Shown here piece by piece: positions 55,408-61,545 of a stretch of 64,000 nucleotides of DNA; the stretch's first letter is position 1; each line of letters begins with the position of its first letter. The notes under the pieces are model-generated. The model searched no databases. It was not told the DNA's origin and was given only the letters and a program-made list of their open reading frames with translations. The position numbers and the translations under genes are program-made. The stretch is from Pseudoclavibacter sp. AY1F1 (lineage in GTDB: Bacteria > Actinomycetota > Actinomycetes > Actinomycetales > Microbacteriaceae), in NCBI RefSeq assembly GCF_002931075.1, contig NZ_PSTQ01000001.1, positions 844,093-908,092 of the forward strand, given 5' to 3'.

Positions 55408-56948
55408 GGTCCTTCTGGCTCTCGCTGCTCGCCGCCGTCGCAGGTGGTCTGCTGCTGAGAGCCGCGTTCCCAGGACCAGCGCTTTGGCCGCTCGCCTTCC
55501 TCGGCATCGGCCTCGTGCTCTGCTCGCTCATGCACCGCTCGGCGGGTGGCGCGTTCCTCGTCGGTCTCGCATCCGGACTCTCGTACTACTTCCCGCTCAT
55601 CGCCTGGGCTTCCCTCTTCCTCGGGCCCGTCCCGTGGAGCGCACTGAGCATTCTCTCGTCGCTCTTCTGGGCTGGGGGCGCGCTGCTTATCGCCCTTGCC
55701 TACCGGCGGACCACCGCCCGCTGGGCTGACGGCGGCAAGCGATTGATCCTGGTCCCCGCGGCGGTCGCTGGCCTCTGGACGCTGCGCGAGGCGATTTATT
55801 CGGCCTGGCCGTACGGCGGCTTCGCCTGGGGCCGAGTCGCCCAGTCGCAGTCGGCGAGCCCATTTGCTGAGCTCGTGTCGTGGCTCGGACTCTCGGGCAT
55901 GGGCTTCGTGATGGTCTTCCTCGTGGCTTTTCTCCTCGAGCTGGGCCGCGCACGCGTCCGCCCGATCACCTGGGCAACCGCGGCCGCAGCCGTGCTCGTG
56001 GTCGTGGCCGTGCCGCTCTTCCCGACAAGCACGATCGGATCTGCCCGGGTGGCCGCCGTGCAGGGAGACACGCCCGAGGCCGCGTATTTCGTCGACGGCG
56101 AGCCCGGCGACGTCTTCCTCGGCCACGTCGAGGCGACGCGGACGATTCCGGCCGACGCTGACGTCGACGTGATCCTGTGGCCAGAAGGCTCGATCGACCT
56201 GAACCCGCTTGCGTCGCCAGGAGTTCGCCGTACCCTCGATCAGCTGAGCGAAAGCTACGGGGCGCCCATCGTCGCCAACACGGTGACGATCGAGCCGGGG
56301 GAGACCGAGGCGGACGACCGCTTCTTCAACTCCCAGTTCGTGTGGGATGCGGAGTCGGGTTGGGGCGACCAGTACGACAAGAAGCACCCGATTCCGTTCG
56401 GCGAGTACGTTCCGGATCGTGACTTCTGGTACTCGCTGGCCCCTGATCTCATCGGCATGATCGGCCGCGGCTACTCGCCGGGGGAGCGCGACAGCATCCT
56501 CGAGATCGGCGACATCCGGGCGGGCACGTACATCTGCTATGACATCGTCGACGACGTGCTGATCAGGGACGCCGTCCTGGGAGGCGCGACGGTGCTCTTC
56601 GCGCCGAGCAACAACGCCGACTTCGGGAAGACCGACGAGCCGGCGCAGCAGCTCGCCTTCGCTCGTCTCCGGTCGATGGAGACCGGGCGCTCCATCGTGC
56701 AGGCGTCCACGGTCGGCATGAGCGCCATCTACTCGCCAGAGGGCCGCGTGCTCGCGGAGCTTCCCTGGTACGAGCCTGGTGTGATGATCGTCGACGTTCC
56801 CCTCGCCGACGGACTCACTCCCGCCGTGCTCCTCGGGCGCGGCATCGAGGTCACACTCGGGATGCTCGGGCTCGGGCTCCTTCTCGGGGCCGGCTCCTCG
56901 AAGACCCAGCGACAGAGCGCCTCCGCCCTGCGTATCCCGCGGCGGTAG
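55404..56948 (+). CDS. lnt: Apolipoprotein N-acyltransferase
   Basis: Lnt, 514 residues, adds the third acyl chain to lipoproteins. N-terminal transmembrane helices (about 6-205) are followed by the nitrilase-like catalytic domain with Glu261 in WPEGSID, Lys326 in YDKKHPIPFGEY and the nucleophile Cys378 in YICYD. GTG 55404 overlaps the helY stop by 4 nt (GTGA). Two lipoproteins lie just upstream (47345 and 48391), possible substrates. Confidence 0.95.
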   Translation: MRSFWLSLLAAVAGGLLLRAAFPGPALWPLAFLGIGLVLCSLMHRSAGGAFLVGLASGLSYYFPLIAWASLFLGPVPWSALSILSSLFWAGGALLIALAYRRTTARWADGGKRLILVPAAVAGLWTLREAIYSAWPYGGFAWGRVAQSQSASPFAELVSWLGLSGMGFVMVFLVAFLLELGRARVRPITWATAAAAVLVVVAVPLFPTSTIGSARVAAVQGDTPEAAYFVDGEPGDVFLGHVEATRTIPADADVDVILWPEGSIDLNPLASPGVRRTLDQLSESYGAPIVANTVTIEPGETEADDRFFNSQFVWDAESGWGDQYDKKHPIPFGEYVPDRDFWYSLAPDLIGMIGRGYSPGERDSILEIGDIRAGTYICYDIVDDVLIRDAVLGGATVLFAPSNNADFGKTDEPAQQLAFARLRSMETGRSIVQASTVGMSAIYSPEGRVLAELPWYEPGVMIVDVPLADGLTPAVLLGRGIEVTLGMLGLGLLLGAGSSKTQRQSASALRIPRR

Positions 56949-57023
56949 GCCGGGTTTCGACGCGAGGCTCGCCCGTCAACGGTCAGCTCGAGGAAAAGAG
57001 GCTGTCCCCGGCGCCGCGCAACA

Positions 57024-57058
57024 CGAAAGGGACGAAGCCGCTGGCTTCGTCCCTTTCG
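57024..57058. terminator. 16-bp perfect bidirectional hairpin
   Basis: Arms 57024-57039 and 57043-57058 pair perfectly with a 3-nt loop, between lnt and the convergent rbpA. The stem base is CGAAAGGG/CCCTTTCG. Confidence 0.85.
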
Positions 57059-57093
57059 ACGTTCACGGTCGCTCGCCGAGCGACCTGCGGGGG

Positions 57094-57462
57094 TCAGACG
57101 TCTTTTGCGCCCTTGGTTCCGCGCCGTGAGCGCAGGAACGTGAGTCGCTCCTGGAGGACCTCTTCGAGTTCCTCCCGCGTGCGACGCTCGAGCAGCATGT
57201 CCCAGTGAGTGCGCTGGTGCTTCTGCTCCGGCGCCTCGTAGGCGACCTGCTCGCCGCCTTCATCCAGCAGACGACCCTCGTTGCCGCTCTTCGGTGACGC
57301 CCAGACCTCGGGCACCTCCGCTTCAGCGGCGAAGGTGACGGCAAAGCGCTCACCCAGTGTCGTCTCGTACGTTCGCACCTGGCGGTCGACAAGGACAACG
57401 CCCTCGTCACTCTGCAGGCTCTGTGCGCCGAGCCGCATTCCGCGCAGACTCCGATCAGCCAT
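57094..57462 (-). CDS. rbpA: RNA polymerase-binding protein RbpA
   Basis: RbpA, 122 residues, an actinobacterial transcription activator that binds the principal sigma factor and stabilises the open complex. Signature N-terminus RSLRGMRLGAQS, central RbpA core domain with DRQVRTYETTLGE and VPEVWASPKSGNEG (the zinc cysteines of Streptomyces RbpA are replaced), and the sigma-interaction domain HWDMLLERRTREELEEVLQER with LRSRRGT after it. ATG 57462 has GAGGAGGTC upstream. It is monocistronic and convergent with lnt. The second family member is at 5998-6366. Confidence 0.95.
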   Translation of the reverse strand: MADRSLRGMRLGAQSLQSDEGVVLVDRQVRTYETTLGERFAVTFAAEAEVPEVWASPKSGNEGRLLDEGGEQVAYEAPEQKHQRTHWDMLLERRTREELEEVLQERLTFLRSRRGTKGAKDV

Positions 57463-57561
57463 TGCTGACCTCCTCTCCTCGTCAGTGCGGTTCTACTTCT
57501 ATCGTCCCAACGTGCGATTGTGCCGAGGTATTCCCGCGCGTTCCCGCTTTTCCTCGAAAAC

Positions 57562-58332
57562 TCATAGATTTGTGTGACTTCTCACAACCTTCACGGCGAG
57601 ATCGGCACGGTCGGTGACAAGCCCGTCGACTCCTCGCTCGAGCAGGTCCCGCATCGTCGCGGGATCGTTGATCGTCCACACGTGGACCTCCGGCGTGTAG
57701 CGGTGGAACGCGCGCAGCCTCTCGGGGGAGAGGAGCTCGAGGCCGTATGCCCGCTCGGGGATCTGGACGGCCGCGGTCCCCTGGAGGGCGCGGTGTAGCA
57801 TCCGCCCCGAGCGAACCGACATCGCGAGGAGTGCCGCCGCGATGCCGGGACCCGCTGCGCCACGGGCCGCGCCAGGCAGCAACCGGGCGGTCTGCCGCAG
57901 ACGCAGGGCTGAGAACGAAGTGATGAGGACCCGGGACTCGGCGCCTGCACGCCGGACAGCGTCAGCGACAGCCACCACGGAATCACCCGACTTCACATCG
58001 ATGTTGAACCTCGCAGCCGGAAACGCGTCGAGCGCTGCATCAAGCGGAAGCAGCTCGGCACCCGGGGTGGACCCCGTCGACCTGAGTCCGGCCAGCACGG
58101 ACATGGGGGAGTCAGCAACAGCCCTGGCGCTGCCGTCGAAGCCCTCGAGCGTCTTGTCGTGCCACAGGACCGCCCGTCCGTCGCTCGAAGCCCTCGCATC
58201 GGTCTCGATGTGCGTTGCACCAACCGCGATCGCCGCGGCGAACGCCTCCATCGTGTTCTCCGTCGCCTCCAGAGCCAGGCCACGATGAGCGAGCACTCGC
58301 GGGGGAGCGCCATCCAGGTAAGGGTGCTGCAT
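57562..58332 (-). CDS. Glycerophosphodiester phosphodiesterase
   Basis: GDPD, 256 residues, hydrolyses glycerophosphodiesters to glycerol-3-phosphate. TIM-barrel signatures: AHRGLALEATENTMEAF, IETDARASSDGRAVLWHD with metal Glu/Asp and the catalytic His, FNIDVKSGDSV, and VWTINDPATMRDLLERGVDGLVTDRADL. There is no signal peptide, so it is intracellular. ATG 58332 has a TAGCGT -10 only 7 nt upstream, a leaderless arrangement; the open frame to 58485 is rejected. Divergent from the SDR gene. Confidence 0.93.
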   Translation of the reverse strand: MQHPYLDGAPPRVLAHRGLALEATENTMEAFAAAIAVGATHIETDARASSDGRAVLWHDKTLEGFDGSARAVADSPMSVLAGLRSTGSTPGAELLPLDAALDAFPAARFNIDVKSGDSVVAVADAVRRAGAESRVLITSFSALRLRQTARLLPGAARGAAGPGIAAALLAMSVRSGRMLHRALQGTAAVQIPERAYGLELLSPERLRAFHRYTPEVHVWTINDPATMRDLLERGVDGLVTDRADLAVKVVRSHTNL

Positions 58333-58339
58333 GCGACCA

Positions 58340-58345
58340 ACGCTA
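58340..58345 (-). promoter_or_regulatory. Leaderless-type -10 of the GDPD gene
   Basis: Minus-strand TAGCGT at 58345-58340 followed by 7 nt and ATG 58332. The GDPD/SDR divergent gap is only 52 bp. Confidence 0.55.
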
Positions 58346-58371
58346 GTGCGCTCGCATCGCTTCGCGCCCAA

Positions 58372-58377
58372 TAGAAT
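58372..58377 (+). promoter_or_regulatory. Leaderless-type -10 of the SDR gene
   Basis: TAGAAT at 58372-58377 followed by 7 nt and ATG 58385. No ribosome binding site. Confidence 0.6.
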
Positions 58378-58384
58378 CGGACGC

Positions 58385-59161
58385 ATGGCTGAACAGATTC
58401 TCAACCCGCTGGCCGCTGGAGCACTCGAGGGCAAGCGTGCGCTTGTCACGGGTTCCTCACGCGGCATCGGCGCGGACACCGTCAAGTTCCTTGCGCAGGC
58501 TGGCGCGAAGGTCGTCGTGAACTACCGCAACAAGGAAGCGCGGGCCGTCAAGCTCGTCGACGCGATCGCAGCCGATGGCGGCACCGCCATCGCCGTCGGA
58601 GCCGACCTCACCGACGAGGCGAGCCGTCAGGAGCTCTTCTCGACGATCGACCGCGAGTACGGCGGCCTCGATGTCCTGGTCCTCAACGCATCCGGGGGCA
58701 TGGAGTCCGGCCTCGGCGAGGACTACGCCCTCAAGCTCAACCGTGATGCGCAGGTCGAGACACTCAAGGCGGCACTCGAGCTCATGCGCGACGGCGGGCG
58801 TGTCGTGTTCGTCACGAGCCACCAGGCGCACTTCATCCGGACCACCCCGACCATGCCGGAGTACGAGGCCGTCGCGAGCTCCAAGCGTGCCGGCGAGGAT
58901 GCCCTGCTCGCGCTTGTTCCGGAGCTGACCGAGCGCGGTGTCGAGTTCGTGGTCGTCTCCGGGGACATGATCGAGGGCACCATCACGGCAACACTGCTTG
59001 ATCGCCTCAACCCCGGTGCGATCGCAGCCCGCCGCGAGGAGGCCGGGAAGCTCTACAACGTGCAGGAGTTCGCGGCCGAGGTCACAAAGGCGGTCGTCGA
59101 GCCGGTCCCCGCCGACAACCTGCGACTCATCGGCGACACTTCGGGGTTCGTCAGCGAGTAG
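58385..59161 (+). CDS. Short-chain dehydrogenase/reductase, atypical
   Basis: SDR, 258 residues. Cofactor motif VTGSSRGIG is near 20-28 and LVLNASGG replaces the usual NNAG. The catalytic YxxxK is not seen: the relevant stretch is YEAVASSKRAG, with the Tyr seven residues before the Lys, so mechanism may differ or be lost. Other SDR features (VVVNYRNKEA, GADLTDEASRQELF) are normal. No operon partners: hairpin downstream, own leaderless promoter upstream. Confidence 0.87.
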   Translation: MAEQILNPLAAGALEGKRALVTGSSRGIGADTVKFLAQAGAKVVVNYRNKEARAVKLVDAIAADGGTAIAVGADLTDEASRQELFSTIDREYGGLDVLVLNASGGMESGLGEDYALKLNRDAQVETLKAALELMRDGGRVVFVTSHQAHFIRTTPTMPEYEAVASSKRAGEDALLALVPELTERGVEFVVVSGDMIEGTITATLLDRLNPGAIAARREEAGKLYNVQEFAAEVTKAVVEPVPADNLRLIGDTSGFVSE

Positions 59162-59199
59162 CGATTCCGGCCGCTGCCATTCGAGTCAGACGCGCGGAA

Positions 59200-59237
59200 A
59201 CGAAGATGCCCGGACCACGTGGTCCGGGCATCTTCGT
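59200..59237. terminator. 38-bp perfect palindrome (19-bp arms)
   Basis: Bases 59200-59237 form an exact palindrome of 38 bp with no spacer, centred between 59218 and 59219. As RNA it would be a hairpin with about 17 bp and a 4-nt loop. It lies between the convergent SDR and SRPBCC genes. Confidence 0.85.
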
Positions 59238-59262
59238 CAGCGCTGAGCGCGGGGGAGCACCG

Positions 59263-59727
59263 TCAGGAGTGCTTGAGTGAGTTTGTCGCGAGCTTGCGGC
59301 CGGGACCATCCTCGAACAGCTCCTGGAGCTGCAAGAGGTGCTCACGCCAGCCGTCGCGATACTTTGCGACGTGGATCTCCGCGTAGTCGCCGCGGGGGAA
59401 CCCCTGCTCGAGCACACGAACCTTGCTCTTCTTGTCTTTCTGCTGGACGACAACGAGCACGACGTTGGTCTCGAAATCGCCCGCCTTCGTCTTCCACGTG
59501 AAGTGGAGTTCCTCTGGGGCGTCGATCTTGGTAATGTTTCCCGAGGTGATACGCGGTTTCTTCTTGCCAGGCCGGAGGGATCTCGCCGAGATCTTGGCAC
59601 CGCGCTTGATCTTGAACTCGGAGTCGGCCCACCAGAGCTCACGGAGATCCTCATCGACGAGGGCCTGCCAGATGAGCTCAGCAGGAGCTTTGATACGAAC
59701 GCTGATGTCGATGCTGGGGGTGAACAC
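59263..59727 (-). CDS. SRPBCC/AHSA1-like domain protein
   Basis: A 154-residue single-domain protein of the Bet v1/SRPBCC fold, closest in look to AHSA1-like proteins: SIDISVRIKAPAELIWQALVD, LHFTWKTKAG, VRVLEQGFPRG and YRDGWREHLLQLQELFE. Ligand and role unknown. The only usable start after the upstream gene's stop is GTG 59727; the open frame to 59904 is antisense-overlapping the next small gene and rejected. It lies 20 nt after the small membrane gene, likely one unit. Confidence 0.8.
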   Translation of the reverse strand: MFTPSIDISVRIKAPAELIWQALVDEDLRELWWADSEFKIKRGAKISARSLRPGKKKPRITSGNITKIDAPEELHFTWKTKAGDFETNVVLVVVQQKDKKSKVRVLEQGFPRGDYAEIHVAKYRDGWREHLLQLQELFEDGPGRKLATNSLKHS

Positions 59728-59747
59728 CGCGCGTGAAGCTTTGGTCG

Positions 59748-59927
59748 CTACTTGCGGCTCTGGCCCACGAGCTGCCAAGGGATGAACAGCGCAAGCGAGT
59801 TCAGCAGGATGCCCGCCAGGAACACCAGGAGGCGAAGCGTGTCGCCGTCGACCTGGAACGCCAGGCCGTAGCACCAGATGCCAGCGCCGAAGATGATGAT
59901 GCAACCGATGGCAATCAGAACGCTCAC
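59748..59927 (-). CDS. 59-residue two-helix membrane protein
   Basis: A short gene of 59 residues, GTG 59927 to TAG 59750-59748. It begins VSVLIAIGCIIIFGAG and has two hydrophobic helices (about 2-22 and 32-52) linked by the polar turn QVDGDT, ending in VGQSRK with positive charge. No family name can be given. A GGGAG sits 10 nt before the GTG. Its stop lies 20 nt before the SRPBCC start on the same strand, implying an operon. It is a coherent membrane protein rather than a chance frame. Confidence 0.65.
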   Translation of the reverse strand: MSVLIAIGCIIIFGAGIWCYGLAFQVDGDTLRLLVFLAGILLNSLALFIPWQLVGQSRK

Positions 59928-60436
59928 GAGTGTCGGCTCCCAGGATCTCTCAGTGACACAAACAACAACAAGGTGGCTCGGGCCACGAAGTCAGCCACGG
60001 CAAAGTACTCACCGTGCACTCACAGCCTACTTGATGACAAGCGCTGAGCTCGCGCACGCCGAGCCAGGTTCCACTACATCCGATAATGCACATTATGACA
60101 TTATGCGTCGATCACTCCTCTCTCCTGTGCCTGACTGACGCCAGACTGGCGCCGGATCTGCACCGGATCCGCGCCAGAACCGAGCCGACCGCGTCGGACC
60201 TTACAGTCCGATGCCCGAGGACCAAGCGGCGAATATTCTTGTCGCTCGCGGTCACGGCACAGTTGGCGTCCGACAGAATGCGTCGACAAGCACAGACACC
60301 GGGCGCGCCTTTATATCTTTCATATGCCTGCGGCGGAACGAGACCGGCGGGACGCCTTGCGCCGTCTTACCGGCCCTTACGCCACGTGACGATCGCGCGG
60401 GGCGGGAGGCTGCGGCGGCGGGATGCTGAGGGCACC
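59928..60436. other. 509-bp intergenic region
   Basis: Longest non-coding stretch in the window, between the small membrane gene and the luciferase-like gene, with lower GC than its neighbours. It contains an A/T-rich inverted repeat at 60083-60096 and a further CATTAT copy at 60099-60104. The luciferase frame is open back to 60086 but the residues there are Arg/Cys-rich and not protein-like. An imperfect GGATC-containing inverted repeat lies at about 60146-60178. No RNA gene was recognised. Confidence 0.6.
60083..60104. promoter_or_regulatory. A/T-rich operator-like inverted repeat
   Basis: ATAATG-CA-CATTAT (60083-60096) is a 6-bp inverted repeat with 2-bp spacer, followed after 2 nt by another CATTAT (60099-60104). 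Such sites resemble operators of small regulators, and the left half GATAAT also fits a -10. The island of A/T in a very GC-rich genome is distinctive. Confidence 0.45.
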
Positions 60437-61486
60437 ATGAGCGATCCCGTCACGCAGCCCGCATCCGCCGCCCCGAAGCGTCTCTCCTTCCTCGCGTTCG
60501 TCGAGCACACGAGAGTCTCCATGAACCGATCGCTCGGACTGCAGGAAGGCCTCGAGCTCTTCGAGTACGCGGAGGACCTCGGCTACGACACGGGCTACGT
60601 GCGCCACCGCCACCTCGAGACCTATCTGTCCTCGCCGTTCACGTTCCTCGCCGCCGTATCCCAACGGGTGAAGCGCATCCGCGTCGGAACGAGCGTCACT
60701 CCCCTGCGCTTCGAGCAGCCAGTGCGTCTCGCCGAAGATGCGGCGACGCTCGATCTCCTCGCCGACGGCCGCCTCGAACTTGGGCTGAGTTCCGGCTACG
60801 CCGCGACGGAGTCGACGTTCGCGCAGGCCTTCGGGAAGATTGACGGCGACGACGTGCGGGCCCTCGTCGACGCGAGGCTCGACACGTTCCTCGCTGCCGT
60901 CGAAGGCAAGACGGTTGCGACCGCCGAGTCTGACCTCTCGTTCGCGAAGGCTGGCGAGGAGCTCACCGTGCATCCGCACAGCCCTGGCCTCAGGGAGCGC
61001 GTCGCATATGGGGCCGGCGGTGGTTCCAGCGCCAGGAAGACCGGGCAGAGAGGCCTGCGTCTGCAGCTGTCGACCCTCAACACGGAGATCGGCGACCTCG
61101 GCTTCGAGTCGACCCAGGCCGCGTACATCCGCGACTACCGCGGTGAGCACGCGAAGGTGAGCGACTCCCCCTCGTTCGCTTCCGTCAGCCGAGCCATCGT
61201 GCCGTTCAGCACACCGGCGGAGCGTGCCGAACTCGAATGGTTGCTGGAGCGTGACGCGGAGCGCGCGGCCAACGTCGGCGGCGGCCCGCTTCCGTTCCAG
61301 TTCGGGCGCGTGGCCCACGGCACCTGTGAGCAGATCGCGGAAGCGCTCTCCGACGACGCCGGCATCAAGGCCGCGGACGAGCTTGTCATCGCGCTCCCCT
61401 TCGACTACCCCGCCGAGACGCAGCGACGCATACTGCGCCAGTTCGCGGAGGACGCCGCGCCACACCTTCCCTACCTGGGTCGATGA
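60437..61486 (+). CDS. Luciferase-like (LLM class) flavin-dependent oxidoreductase
   Basis: A 349-residue member of the bacterial luciferase-like monooxygenase family, TIM barrel binding FMN or F420. Features include LQEGLELFEYAEDLGYDTGYVRHRH, VKRIRVGTSVTPLRFEQPVRLAEDAATLDLLADGRLELGLSSGY and the C-terminal ADELVIALPF. Whether it uses FMN or F420 and its substrate are not visible. ATG 60437 has GAGGG close by. It stands alone after a 509-bp region with a possible operator. Confidence 0.88.
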   Translation: MSDPVTQPASAAPKRLSFLAFVEHTRVSMNRSLGLQEGLELFEYAEDLGYDTGYVRHRHLETYLSSPFTFLAAVSQRVKRIRVGTSVTPLRFEQPVRLAEDAATLDLLADGRLELGLSSGYAATESTFAQAFGKIDGDDVRALVDARLDTFLAAVEGKTVATAESDLSFAKAGEELTVHPHSPGLRERVAYGAGGGSSARKTGQRGLRLQLSTLNTEIGDLGFESTQAAYIRDYRGEHAKVSDSPSFASVSRAIVPFSTPAERAELEWLLERDAERAANVGGGPLPFQFGRVAHGTCEQIAEALSDDAGIKAADELVIALPFDYPAETQRRILRQFAEDAAPHLPYLGR

Positions 61487-61545
61487 GGCGAGGTCCGCTG
61501 GCGAGCCGCTAGCCTGGGCGAGTCCCCCACCTGACGAGGAGCGCC

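Noticed and set aside
59728..59904. 59-codon extension of the SRPBCC gene
   Set aside because: It is an alternative frame of the small membrane gene at 59748-59927, which has a coherent hydrophobic sequence.
60086..60436. 117-codon extension of the luciferase-like gene
   Set aside because: Cys/Arg-rich nonsense-like sequence in an A/T-rich intergenic stretch; the family start is at 60437.
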